Positions 44,787 to 52,969 of a stretch of DNA of 64,000 bases are shown here, piece by piece. The DNA is from Solidesulfovibrio carbinoliphilus subsp. oakridgensis (GTDB lineage: Bacteria; Desulfobacterota; Desulfovibrionia; Desulfovibrionales; Desulfovibrionaceae): NCBI RefSeq assembly GCF_000177215.2, contig NZ_CM001368.1:186001-250000 (forward strand), read 5' to 3'. Position 1 is the stretch's first letter. Each line of letters starts with the position of its first letter. The translations under genes and the position numbers were made by a program. Below the pieces are notes generated by a model. That model saw nothing but the letters and a program-made list of their open reading frames with translations, searched no databases and was not told the DNA's origin.

Positions 44787-46064
44787 CTAAAAGGGCTCGA
44801 GGTCCACCCGGGTCAACGGCAGGGCGGCGGCCGCATAGCCCGGGTCGTGGGGGCAGTAAGCCTGGATGGGACCGAGGAAGACCTCCGGGGCGCCTCGCAG
44901 GAAGGCGGCCGCCCGGGCCCCGATGCCGGCCAGGCAGGCCTCGGCCGCGTTTCCCGTCGCCAGCTCGCCGGCCGGGAAGAGGAAGTCTCCCGCGCCCGGG
45001 CAAAAACGCCGGGCAAAGAGCCGGCCAAGCGCTACGAAGTGCCGGTGGGACCAGGCCTGGGCATGGACCGGATGGCGCAGGACCGGGGCGGCGGCAAAGC
45101 CGAGCCGGCCGCCGGCGGCCAGGACGGCTAGGGGCAGGGCATAGTCCCACCACGGCAGGCCGAGGTGGAATCCTCCCACGTCGAGCCGGCCGGCCACGGC
45201 CGCGTCCACGGCGCACAGGTCGAACCCGACGTCATGATACTGGCCCGTTGTCGCGGCCAGCCCCGCCACGTCCACCCGGCAGGCGAAGGCCGCGCCGCCC
45301 CGGGCCGCCCGGCCGATCCGTTCGGCCAGCCCTTCCGGCGGAACCAGGACGATATCGGCGTTGACGATCGCCACGGCCTCGGCCCCGGCGGCAACACCGG
45401 CGGCAAGCAGGTCGCCCAGGGCGGCGTAGGGCCGGCCCAAGTCCCGGGCCGCCGCGTCCGGGCCGGGCACGAAAACCACTTCCGGGAACTTCCGCCAAAG
45501 CGCCTCGATTTCTGCCGCCGTATTGACCGACACCACCGGCGAGAACCCGGCCGCGACGAACGACGCCACCGCGGCCCGGTGGCGCTGGTCGGTCGTCGGC
45601 GGCAGGCTGGTGGCGGCCGCGACAGGGCCGCCGCAGGGAAGGTCGGGGGGAAAAGGCCGGTCCGCGTCCGGGGACAGGGCGGCCATGTTGACCTGGGCGG
45701 CCAGGCGGCCGGGGTCGACGGCAAAAGCCCGGGCGAAGCGTCTTCCGGCCGCGTCCCGGTCGCCCCGGGCCAGGGCGGCGTGGCCGGCGCAGAGCAGGGC
45801 CTGGGCCGTGTCGCCGTGGGTCCTTGCAAGGGCCAGGGCGAGATTTTCGGCCTCCCGGACCTGTCCCCGCGCCAGCAGGAGATCGGCCCGCAGCAGCCCG
45901 GCCAGGGGCGTCTCCCGGAGGTCGGGTCCGCCAAGCAGGGCCAGGGCCGCCGGAACATCGTCCCGGCGCACCGCTTCCCGGGCGGCCTTCATGGCCGCGT
46001 GGGCGGCCGGGGTGTCCGGCAGGAGCCGGGCAAAGGCCGCGTTGGCGGGCGGAAAACCGGTCAT
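44787..46064 (-). CDS. Protein with TPR-like N-terminus and glycosyltransferase-A-like domain
   Basis: The protein is 425 aa. Residues about 10-140 form helical, TPR-like repeats (LLRADLLLARGQVREAENLALALARTHGDTAQALLCAGHAALARGD). The second half has a Rossmann-like nucleotide fold, with AEAVAIVNADIVLVPPEGLAERI, where NADI resembles the metal-binding NSDI of GT-A enzymes. It is last in a neuB-GT2 unit and overlaps the GT2 gene by 4 bp. This suggests a role in building or sorting a sialic-acid-like glycan. The assignment of the second half as a transferase is tentative. Confidence 0.62.
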   Translation of the reverse strand: MTGFPPANAAFARLLPDTPAAHAAMKAAREAVRRDDVPAALALLGGPDLRETPLAGLLRADLLLARGQVREAENLALALARTHGDTAQALLCAGHAALARGDRDAAGRRFARAFAVDPGRLAAQVNMAALSPDADRPFPPDLPCGGPVAAATSLPPTTDQRHRAAVASFVAAGFSPVVSVNTAAEIEALWRKFPEVVFVPGPDAAARDLGRPYAALGDLLAAGVAAGAEAVAIVNADIVLVPPEGLAERIGRAARGGAAFACRVDVAGLAATTGQYHDVGFDLCAVDAAVAGRLDVGGFHLGLPWWDYALPLAVLAAGGRLGFAAAPVLRHPVHAQAWSHRHFVALGRLFARRFCPGAGDFLFPAGELATGNAAEACLAGIGARAAAFLRGAPEVFLGPIQAYCPHDPGYAAAALPLTRVDLEPF

Positions 46065-46882
46065 GGCGCGGGATTGCCGGTGGGCTTCCGGCTTTGCAGA
46101 AAGTCTCTGGCCCGCCGGGCGCACTGGCGGGATTCCTCCAGAAGCCGCTCGTAACGGGCCGGCGCGTGCTGGCCGGTCGGCCGGTTCGGGCCGTGGCGCC
46201 TGACGCCGTAAAGGACGCGCGGCACGTGGACGAATTTGGCCCCGGCCATGGCGAAACGCAGATAGTGGTCGTAGTCGTTGGCGCTCTGGTAAGCCTCGTC
46301 CATGAGCCCGACGGTCCGGTGGAGCCGTGTCCGGTAGAGCTTGCAGACCCCGAGGTGGAACCAGTCGGCTAGACAGGCCTTGAAATCGAAATCCGGGAAG
46401 GTCATGCGCCGAAAGACCCGGCCGTCGTCCTCGACCACGTCCTGGTCGGCGTAGGCGAAATCCGCGCCCGTCTCGATAAGCGCCGTCGCCAGTTCCTCGA
46501 CCATGTGCGGGTAGGGCAGGTCGTCGCCCGGCACGTAGGTGCAAAATTCTCCGGTGGCCCGGGCAAAGCCTTCGTTGTAGGTCCGGGTCGGGCCGATGTC
46601 CCGGTCGCAGGCGACGATGGTCAGCCGGCGGCCTTGCGGGCAGGTCAAAATTTCCTCGCGCACGATGTCCCCGTCCTCCTGCATGCGCGCCACCGGGCTG
46701 GCCGTGGCCGAGGCGATCCGGGCCGGCAGTCCGGCGAGGTAGGCCTTGGTGCCGTCGGTGGAACCGCCGTCCACGATGACGATTTCCAGGTCCGGGTGGG
46801 TCTGGAACAGGCACCGGTCCACGCAGGCCGGCAGGTAGGGCATCTGGTTGAAGGTCGGAATGACGATGGTGACGCTGGCCAC
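46061..46882 (-). CDS. Family 2 glycosyltransferase
   Basis: The protein is 273 aa, starting with GTG at 46882. The GT-A fold begins VTIVIPTFNQMPYLPACVDRCLFQ and has the nucleotide-sugar-binding IVDGGSTDGT. The acceptor loop has EGFARATGEFCTYVPGDDL, with the DXD-like pair in GDD. The family transfers sugars to surface glycans. The longer frame upstream has no such signature. It starts 26 bp after the neuB stop and overlaps the following gene by 4 bp, so the three are one unit. Confidence 0.9.
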   Translation of the reverse strand: MASVTIVIPTFNQMPYLPACVDRCLFQTHPDLEIVIVDGGSTDGTKAYLAGLPARIASATASPVARMQEDGDIVREEILTCPQGRRLTIVACDRDIGPTRTYNEGFARATGEFCTYVPGDDLPYPHMVEELATALIETGADFAYADQDVVEDDGRVFRRMTFPDFDFKACLADWFHLGVCKLYRTRLHRTVGLMDEAYQSANDYDHYLRFAMAGAKFVHVPRVLYGVRRHGPNRPTGQHAPARYERLLEESRQCARRARDFLQSRKPTGNPAP

Positions 46883-46908
46883 GGCAACCTGCCTGGGCGG
46901 GGGTGGGC

Positions 46909-48024
46909 TTAGAACCCGGACAGGGCCTGCGGCAGACCGGCTGGGCCGACGTCGGAGGACTCGGGCGCGGCCAGCCGCTCCCAGGCGACCGGCTCGTCCT
47001 GGCGGACCTTGGCCAGAAGCCGGCAGCCGGCCACGGCGTCGCCAAGGACCGGGGACAGGCCCGTGCCCGGGCACTTGGCGGTCAGGTCCTCGGGGCCAAG
47101 GACGTGCCCGGCCGGCAGGTCCCGGGCGAAGACCAGGGATTTTCTGAGCTTGGCCGCGGCCGCCGCCTCGCCGGGAAAGAGGTGCTTTCTGGCCACCCGC
47201 ATGGCGGCTTCGGCCTCGCGGACCATGCCGGCCATGGCCGCGAATTCCTCCGGTGTGAGCGATGCCTGGTGGTCCGTGCCGGGGAGCGTCCGGTCCAGGG
47301 TGAAATGGCGCTCGATGACGGCCGGGCCGAAGGCCACCGAGGCGATGGTCGGGCCAAGGCCCCGCTCGTGGCCGGAATACCCGACCGGCAGGCCGTAGCG
47401 GCGGCGCAGGATGTCCATGACCGGCAGTCCCACCTGCTCGTCCGGGCAGGGGTAGGAGCTGTTGCAGTGGAGCAGCACGATCCGGTCGTGGTGGCGGCGA
47501 AGCTCGGTCACGGCCGCGTCCACGTCGGCAAGGACGCTCATGCCGGTGGAGACGACAAGCGGCAGGCCGGTTTCCCCGGCCAGGCGCAAAAGCGGCAGGT
47601 TGACCAGATCGGCCGACGGGATTTTCAGCATCTCGACGCCGAGGTCGACCAGGAGGCGCAGGCTCGGGGCGTCCCAGGCCGAGGCGAAAAAGGTGAGATC
47701 CAGGGATTCGGCCAGGGTTTTGAGCTCCGCCAGGTCGTCGCCGGAAAGCTCCAGCGCCGCCCGGTGGCGGCCGTAGGTGTCGCCGAAGCTGTGCGGCCCG
47801 CCGTAGGGGGCCTCGAGCCCGGCCTTGGTGAAAAGGGCGGCCATCTCGCGCTTCTGGAACTTGACGGCGCAGGCGCCGCTCCGGGCGGCGGCCCGGACCA
47901 TCTCCTTGGCCGTGGCCAGGCTTCCCTGGTGGTTGTTGCCGATTTCGGCGACCAGAAAGGCCGGGCAGCCCGGTCCGATGGACCGGCCGTGGCGCAGGCG
48001 GATAGAGGGGGCGGCGGTTGGCAT
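46909..48024 (-). CDS. neuB: NeuB-family nonulosonic (sialic-type) acid synthase
   Basis: The protein is 371 aa. NeuB condenses phosphoenolpyruvate with a hexosamine to form sialic, legionaminic or pseudaminic acid. The TIM barrel has LVAEIGNNHQGSLATAKEMV, ACAVKFQKREM, KIPSADLVNLPLL and YSGHERG. The C-terminal SAF (antifreeze-like) domain ends with GDAVAGCRLLAKV. Which sugar is made cannot be read from sequence. No NeuA or other nonulosonate genes are in the window. It begins a glycosylation unit. Confidence 0.9.
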   Translation of the reverse strand: MPTAAPSIRLRHGRSIGPGCPAFLVAEIGNNHQGSLATAKEMVRAAARSGACAVKFQKREMAALFTKAGLEAPYGGPHSFGDTYGRHRAALELSGDDLAELKTLAESLDLTFFASAWDAPSLRLLVDLGVEMLKIPSADLVNLPLLRLAGETGLPLVVSTGMSVLADVDAAVTELRRHHDRIVLLHCNSSYPCPDEQVGLPVMDILRRRYGLPVGYSGHERGLGPTIASVAFGPAVIERHFTLDRTLPGTDHQASLTPEEFAAMAGMVREAEAAMRVARKHLFPGEAAAAAKLRKSLVFARDLPAGHVLGPEDLTAKCPGTGLSPVLGDAVAGCRLLAKVRQDEPVAWERLAAPESSDVGPAGLPQALSGF

Positions 48025-48234
48025 GAGGCGTGGTACTCCAAGGCGGCGAAGCGCCGCCGCGTGGCTTGATCCTAGCCGCGACGCGCCGGTTGCACAAGCC
48101 GGACGGGGCGGGCCGGCGGAAATTGCCGGTTGCCCGGAATTTTGCAAGCCCCGTGCCGGCTGGCCCGACCTTGCCATCGGCCGCGATTGCGGTCAAAGTG
48201 GCCCGGCTCGCCGACACCGGGCGGACACGAGGCC

Positions 48235-49008
48235 ATGACACAACCCATGATCGAAATACGCGGCCTGAAAAAGGCCTTCCAGGGACAGCCCGTCCTTCGC
48301 GGCGTGGACATGACCGTGCCCGAGGGCGTGGTCACGGCGGTCATCGGCAAATCGGGCGAGGGCAAGAGCGTGCTTTTAAAGCACATCATCGGCCTTCTCA
48401 AGCCCGACGCCGGGGACATCCTTTTCCAGGGCGCGCCGCTCTCCGCGGCAAGCCACAGCGAGCGTCGGGCCTTTCGCCGCCGCTGCAGCTACATGTTCCA
48501 GAACATGGCCCTGTTCGATTCCATGACCGTGTTCGACAACCTGGCCCTGCCCCTTCGCGAGACCTCCCGCCAGCCCGAGGCCGAGGTCCGGAGACGCGTG
48601 CGTGGCATGGCCGAGCGGCTGGAACTGACCGGCATCCTGGCCAAGTTCCCGTCCCAGATCTCCGGCGGCATGCAAAAGCGGGTCGCCCTGGCCCGGGCCC
48701 TCATCACCGAGCCGCATCTCGTCCTTTTTGACGAGCCGACCACCGGCCTCGACCCCATCCGCAAGGCCTCGGTCCTGTCGCTGATCGACCATTCGCGCCA
48801 GCAGTTCGGCTTTACGGCCGTGCTGGTCAGCCACGACATCCCGGACGTCTTCGGCGTGGCCGGACACGTGGCCATGCTCGACGGCGGCCGCATCATCTGG
48901 GAGGGATCGCCCGAGGCCATAAACGCCAGCCCCGATCCGGTGGTGCGGCGCTTTCTGGCCGGCGAGCCCGAGCCGCTGTCCGACAGCTTTCCGTCCAACG
49001 CCGCCTGA
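48235..49008 (+). CDS. MlaF-like ABC transporter ATP-binding protein
   Basis: The protein is 257 aa. It has Walker A GKSGEGKSVLLKHIIGLL, Q-loop SYMFQNMALFDSMTVFDN, signature SGGMQKRVALARAL, Walker B LVLFDEPTTGLDP and switch His in VLVSHDIPDVF. The GKSGEGKS and SGGM motifs are those of MlaF-type lipid/solvent ABC exporters (MCE system). No permease (MlaE) or MCE gene is adjacent, so its partner must be elsewhere. It is followed 14 bp later by an acetolactate decarboxylase gene, an unusual pairing. Confidence 0.88.
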   Translation: MTQPMIEIRGLKKAFQGQPVLRGVDMTVPEGVVTAVIGKSGEGKSVLLKHIIGLLKPDAGDILFQGAPLSAASHSERRAFRRRCSYMFQNMALFDSMTVFDNLALPLRETSRQPEAEVRRRVRGMAERLELTGILAKFPSQISGGMQKRVALARALITEPHLVLFDEPTTGLDPIRKASVLSLIDHSRQQFGFTAVLVSHDIPDVFGVAGHVAMLDGGRIIWEGSPEAINASPDPVVRRFLAGEPEPLSDSFPSNAA

Positions 49009-49022
49009 CAAGGAGGTTCCCC

Positions 49023-49784
49023 ATGCGACGCCTGTCGCTTTTGTGGCGCGCCCCGGCCCTGGCCTGGGCCCTCCTGGCCTTTTCCGTCGCTTCCAGCCCG
49101 GCCGTCGACCTGTTCCAGGTCGGAACCATCGAGGCCCTTGGCGCCGGGGACTACGCCGGGCGGACGACCTACGCCGTCCTGGCCCGGCACGGGGATTTCG
49201 GTCTGGGCACCTTTGCCGACCTCGACGGCGAGATGGTGGCCCTGGACGGCCGCTTCTACCGGGCCGGCAGCGACGGCTCGGTCCGCGAGGTGCCGCCGGC
49301 CCGGACCGCGCCCTTTGCCCAGGTGGTCCATTTCACCGGCAGCCTGGACCTCGGCCGGGTGGACGGCCTGGACCTTGCCGCCCTGACCGCCACCCTGGCC
49401 TCCCGCCTGCCCGATCCGTCGCGGTTTTACGCCGTGCGCGTGGACGGACGCTTCGAAACCCTTTCCGTCCGGAGCGTTCCGGCCCAGCCAAAGCCCTGGC
49501 CCACCCTGGCCGAGGCCATAAAGGGGCAGGCCGTCTTTCCCCTGGCGGGCGTTCAGGGGACCCTTGTCGGCTACTACACCCCGGCCGGGGCCCCGGCCCT
49601 GTCGCCGCCGGGCTGGCACTTTCATTTCCTGTCCGCCGACCGCCGGCAGGGCGGCCACGTCCTGGCGGCCCGGCTCGGTCCGGCCAAGGCCCGGGGCGAT
49701 GGCGTCACGGCCATGACCGTGGTCTTTTCGGAACATCCCCTGCCGCGCCGGGACGCGGCCAAACCGGCCCCGGGCGAGGAATAG
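49023..49784 (+). CDS. budA: Acetolactate decarboxylase with an N-terminal export signal
   Basis: The protein is 253 aa. BudA decarboxylates acetolactate to acetoin. The family sequence is clear: LFQVGTIEALGAGDYAGRTTY, ARHGDFGLGTFADLDGEM, RFYRAGSDGSVREV, FYAVRVDGRFETLSVRSVPAQ and the zinc site GWHFHFLSADRRQGGHV. An additional hydrophobic leader (residues 1-28, LLWRAPALAWALLAFSVASSPA) looks like a signal peptide. This suggests a periplasmic enzyme. The usual enzymes are cytoplasmic. It follows the ABC ATPase by 14 bp. Confidence 0.9.
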   Translation: MRRLSLLWRAPALAWALLAFSVASSPAVDLFQVGTIEALGAGDYAGRTTYAVLARHGDFGLGTFADLDGEMVALDGRFYRAGSDGSVREVPPARTAPFAQVVHFTGSLDLGRVDGLDLAALTATLASRLPDPSRFYAVRVDGRFETLSVRSVPAQPKPWPTLAEAIKGQAVFPLAGVQGTLVGYYTPAGAPALSPPGWHFHFLSADRRQGGHVLAARLGPAKARGDGVTAMTVVFSEHPLPRRDAAKPAPGEE

Positions 49785-49965
49785 GCCCGGCCGGCCCGGC
49801 CGTCCGCCCGGTGGCGGAGGGGGACGGCCAGGCCGGCGTCAGAGCGGCGGCGAGGCGGCTGGCGGGAGGCCGCCCCGGGCGGGACTGGCGTGCGGCGGAT
49901 GAAAAATGGCTTTCAGTTTTTTCACGAGCCGGGGGCGGCGGTTGATGGTAGGGATCGCGCGCCGG

Positions 49966-50421
49966 TCACAGGTTTTCGGTATTGCGTTCAAAGACCCGCA
50001 TCTCGTTGACCACCTGGTTGCCGAGCGACCGCAGATCCTCGTTCTCCTGGTTTTCCACCAGATCGGCCAGCAGCTTGATATCCTGGGGCAGGTTGGCCAG
50101 GGTCAACCGCTTGACCTCGCGCAGGCGCTCCCGGACGTAGGTCTGGTCGCGCTTGGCGGCCATGTGTTCGAGGACATCGGCCATGTTCATGACCGCGTAG
50201 GCCTTTTCGGCGTAGATGGCGGAGATGGCGGTCAGGTGGGACAGGACGTTTTTCTCGCCGGGCTGGGAGGCCTTGAAGTACAGGTCAGCGGCCTTGCCGG
50301 CGTATTCGTTGAAGTGTTCGAAGGAAACGCGGAAATGCTTGGAAGCGCCGAAGGCCTGGGGGGCGGTGGCCATGACCATGGCCAGGCACAGGGCGCAGGG
50401 GAATGACAGTCTGGTGCGCAT
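49966..50421 (-). CDS. Small exported helical protein
   Basis: The protein is 151 aa. A signal peptide (CALCLAMVMATAPQAFGA) is followed by a helical domain (HFNEYAGKAADLYFKASQPGEKNVLSHLTAISAIYAEKAYAVMNMADVLEH). GGAG lies before the ATG at 50421. The frame is open further upstream but lacks export features. No family is recognised. It is probably periplasmic. Confidence 0.75.
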   Translation of the reverse strand: MRTRLSFPCALCLAMVMATAPQAFGASKHFRVSFEHFNEYAGKAADLYFKASQPGEKNVLSHLTAISAIYAEKAYAVMNMADVLEHMAAKRDQTYVRERLREVKRLTLANLPQDIKLLADLVENQENEDLRSLGNQVVNEMRVFERNTENL

Positions 50422-50477
50422 GGGGACTCCGTTGCTGCAAGGCCCGCCCCGGCGGATGCTCTCCGGGCGGCAAGCGC

Positions 50478-50505
50478 CACATACCAGTTTTTGCCCGGCC
50501 GTCAA
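50478..50505 (-). promoter_or_regulatory. Sigma-70-type promoter candidate
   Basis: On the minus strand TTGACG (50500-50505) and TATGTG (50478-50483) are 16 bp apart, about 57 bp before the small exported protein gene. Confidence 0.55.
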
Positions 50506-50643
50506 AGCACGGCCGGGCCGCCTTGCCAGGGGGGAAGGGATGCTTATCTGCCATGGCGCCAGGCCGGCGGCCCCGGACCGGCTTCCATCCGGGCGGCCCC
50601 GGCGGCCCCGTTGCCGGGCAACCGGCCCGAGCCGGCGGCGACG

Positions 50644-50671
50644 TTGACTTTTGACCTTTTTACGATAGGCT
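50644..50671 (+). promoter_or_regulatory. Sigma-70-type promoter candidate for the deacetylase/glycosyltransferase unit
   Basis: TTGACT (50644-50649) and TAGGCT (50666-50671) are 16 bp apart in an AT-richer stretch before the deacetylase gene. Confidence 0.5.
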
Positions 50672-50717
50672 CTCTGTTGCTCCGACACCCTGCGGTCTCA
50701 TGCCATTCGGACTCGCC

Positions 50718-51713
50718 ATGAAAAAAAATCGTCTCCTCCAGGTTGCCGTTCTTGCGGCCGTTTTCTTGCTGCAACCATTAAGCGGCATCGGCCGGGCCGG
50801 CATGGTCTCGCTGGTCTTCGACGATGGCCTTGAGAGCGTTTATCAATACGCTTTCCCCGTCCTGTCCCACCTCGGCCTTGTCGCCACTGTCGGCATCATC
50901 GCCAACCGGGTGGATTCCGGGGATTCGGACTTCATGACCGAAAGCCAGATCCGCGAACTGCAGGACGCCGGCTGGGAAGTGGCCTCCCACAGCCTGACCC
51001 ACAAGCGGCCCATCGACATTCCCAAGTTCTACGCCGAGGAAAAGTGCCTGAACTTGAAGCCCGTCAAGGGCCAGCGGGCCCTCTACGAGGCCAAGTACAA
51101 GTACGAGGAACTGGCCGGACTCATGGAGAACGGCCGGCTGCTCCGGGAGCGGGCCAGCGGCAGCAGCGTCAAGGGCGAGCCCGGCAGCTACTATTTCGAC
51201 GAACTGATCGGCGAGGTCCTGGTGCATCCCTTTGACCTGGAAAACGGGGAGAAGCAGCAGATCCGGGCCATCTCCTACGAGCGCGAACTGGAAGAGTCCA
51301 AAAAGGAACTTCTCGAACGGGGCTTTAGGGTGAGCACCTACATCACCCCCCACAATTACTGGACCCCGGAGATGAGCAACCTGTCCAAGCGGTTTTATGC
51401 GCAGGTGGCCAACGGCGGCGACGACTTCAACCGCAAGGGCGCGACCGACCGTTTTTGGCTCAAGCGGTTCGTGGTCCATGCCAACGATTCAGCCGAGGCC
51501 ATCATCGGCCTGGTCAAGGAACACGCCATCCGCGAAAACGGCTGGGTCATCTTCTGCATGCACGGCGTCGGCTCGGACCTCGGCTGGGAGCCGTGGGACG
51601 CGGCCAAGCTGGCCCAGTTGGCCGAATACCTGAAGAAGAAGGCCGTGCCCGTGGTCACCATCGACCAGGGCGTGAAGATCTGGGTCGAGGGCAAGGGAAA
51701 GCCCGGAATCTAG
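50718..51713 (+). CDS. Exported polysaccharide deacetylase-family protein
   Basis: The protein is 331 aa. A signal peptide (MKKNRLLQVAVLAAVFLLQPL) precedes the NodB-type fold: LVFDDGLESVYQYAFPVLSHLGLVATV with the catalytic DDG, WEVASHSLTHKRPID with a zinc His pair, and WVIFCMHGVG near the end. Such enzymes remove N-acetyl groups from surface or wall polysaccharides. A second ATG at 50700 is in frame. It stands first in a unit with two glycosyltransferases and a sigma-54 activator. Confidence 0.88.
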   Translation: MKKNRLLQVAVLAAVFLLQPLSGIGRAGMVSLVFDDGLESVYQYAFPVLSHLGLVATVGIIANRVDSGDSDFMTESQIRELQDAGWEVASHSLTHKRPIDIPKFYAEEKCLNLKPVKGQRALYEAKYKYEELAGLMENGRLLRERASGSSVKGEPGSYYFDELIGEVLVHPFDLENGEKQQIRAISYERELEESKKELLERGFRVSTYITPHNYWTPEMSNLSKRFYAQVANGGDDFNRKGATDRFWLKRFVVHANDSAEAIIGLVKEHAIRENGWVIFCMHGVGSDLGWEPWDAAKLAQLAEYLKKKAVPVVTIDQGVKIWVEGKGKPGI

Positions 51714-51725
51714 CAAAGGAGAGGC

Positions 51726-52892
51726 ATGAAACGGCCGCTTCGGATACTTGTCGCCGGCTTTGCCGTGGGGTTCCCCCTGGGCGGCCAATTGTGGATGATG
51801 GCCCACTTCGCGTCGGGGCTGGCTCGCCTGGGCCACCACGTCGTGTTTCTGGAAGACACTTCCGACTGGGCCTATCCCTTCGATCCGGTGCTCGGTTATC
51901 CGGTCTCGGACTCCTCGCGGGGCCGGGCCACGGTGGAGCGCCTGTTTCGGCGTTGCGGCCTTGCGGGCCGCTGGGCCTATGTCAGCGAAATAGAGGGCAG
52001 GCTCTACGGCATGGACCGGGCGACCCTGGACCGGCACCTCTCCGAGGCGGACCTCTTTCTGAACGTCTCCGGCGTCCTGCCGCCCAAGGAAGAGTACTTC
52101 CAGGCGCCGGTCAAGGCCATCATCGACACGGACCCGGTCTTCACCCAGGTCAAGGTGGCGACCGATCCCTGGACCCGGGAATACTACCGATCCCACGACG
52201 TCTGCTTCACCTACGGCTGCAACCTGCCTGGCGGCGCAACCGAGGTGCCGCTTTCGGGCATCGACTGGAAGCCGCTTTTGCCGCCGGTGGTCATGGACGA
52301 CTGGCCGCGCGGGCAGGGGCCGGGCGAGGCCTACACCACCATCGGCACCTGGGAGGCCAAGGACCGGGACGTGGAAGTGGCCGGCCGCAAACTCTCGTGG
52401 CGCAAAAACGTCAAGTACGAGGCCATCCTCGACCTCCCCTCCAGGCTGCCCGCCGTGCCGCTCGGCATGGCCATGAGCGGCATGGGCGGCGACGCCCGGC
52501 GCTACGCGGCCGCGGGCTGGGCCGTGCGGGACGGGCTGGAGCTTTCCCGCGATCCCGACGCCTACCGCGACTACATCCGGGGGTCGCGCGGCGAGTTCAC
52601 CATTGCCAAGGACCAGAACGTGGTCCTCAAAAGCGGCTGGTTTTCCGACCGCACCGCCACCTATCTGGCGGCCGGCCGGCCGGCCGTGGTCGAGGACACG
52701 GGCTTTGGCCGGTACCTGCCCGTGGGCGAGGGCCTTTTTCCCTTCGACGGCCCGGAAACGGCCGGCGAGGCCCTGCTCGCCGCCGAGGCTGATCCGGTCC
52801 GGGCCGGCCAGGCCGCCTTCGAGATCGCCCGGGAGTACTTCGACAGCGACAAGGTCCTGACCGGGCTCCTGCGCGCCTGCGGGCTCGCCTGA
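51726..52892 (+). CDS. GT-B-type glycosyltransferase
   Basis: The protein is 388 aa. The N-terminus has RILVAGFAVGFPLGGQLWMMAHFASGLARLGHHVVFLED, a beta-alpha unit of GT-B enzymes. The C-terminal donor domain has VLKSGWFSDRTATYLAAGRPAVVEDTGFGRYLP, typical of GT-B acceptors of nucleotide sugars. The substrate is unknown. It lies 12 bp after the deacetylase with an AAAGGAGAGG ribosome site, so the two form one unit. Confidence 0.8.
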   Translation: MKRPLRILVAGFAVGFPLGGQLWMMAHFASGLARLGHHVVFLEDTSDWAYPFDPVLGYPVSDSSRGRATVERLFRRCGLAGRWAYVSEIEGRLYGMDRATLDRHLSEADLFLNVSGVLPPKEEYFQAPVKAIIDTDPVFTQVKVATDPWTREYYRSHDVCFTYGCNLPGGATEVPLSGIDWKPLLPPVVMDDWPRGQGPGEAYTTIGTWEAKDRDVEVAGRKLSWRKNVKYEAILDLPSRLPAVPLGMAMSGMGGDARRYAAAGWAVRDGLELSRDPDAYRDYIRGSRGEFTIAKDQNVVLKSGWFSDRTATYLAAGRPAVVEDTGFGRYLPVGEGLFPFDGPETAGEALLAAEADPVRAGQAAFEIAREYFDSDKVLTGLLRACGLA

Positions 52893-52933
52893 CCGGGAAA
52901 TGCGACGATTGGGGGGAATCGGCCTTTAACCGA

Positions 52934-52962
52934 TTGAAAACCGTTTGACTTGGGGCTAATAG
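52934..52962 (+). promoter_or_regulatory. Sigma-70-type promoter candidate very close to a start codon
   Basis: TTGAAA (52934-52939) and TAATAG (52957-52962) are exactly 17 bp apart. The ATG at 52970 is only 7 bp further, so a transcript from here would be leaderless or nearly so. An inverted repeat (AATCGG/CCGATT) lies just upstream. Confidence 0.5.
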
Positions 52963-52969
52963 GTCGCCG

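Noticed and set aside
44787-47045. A long minus-strand frame beginning inside neuB
   Set aside because: The first 327 codons are out of frame with neuB and GT2 and have no homologous motif; the gene begins at 46064.
46061-48241. A single 726-codon minus-strand frame spanning neuB and GT2
   Set aside because: The neuB reading frame is different and carries NeuB motifs; only the last 273 codons of the long frame match a GT2 enzyme.
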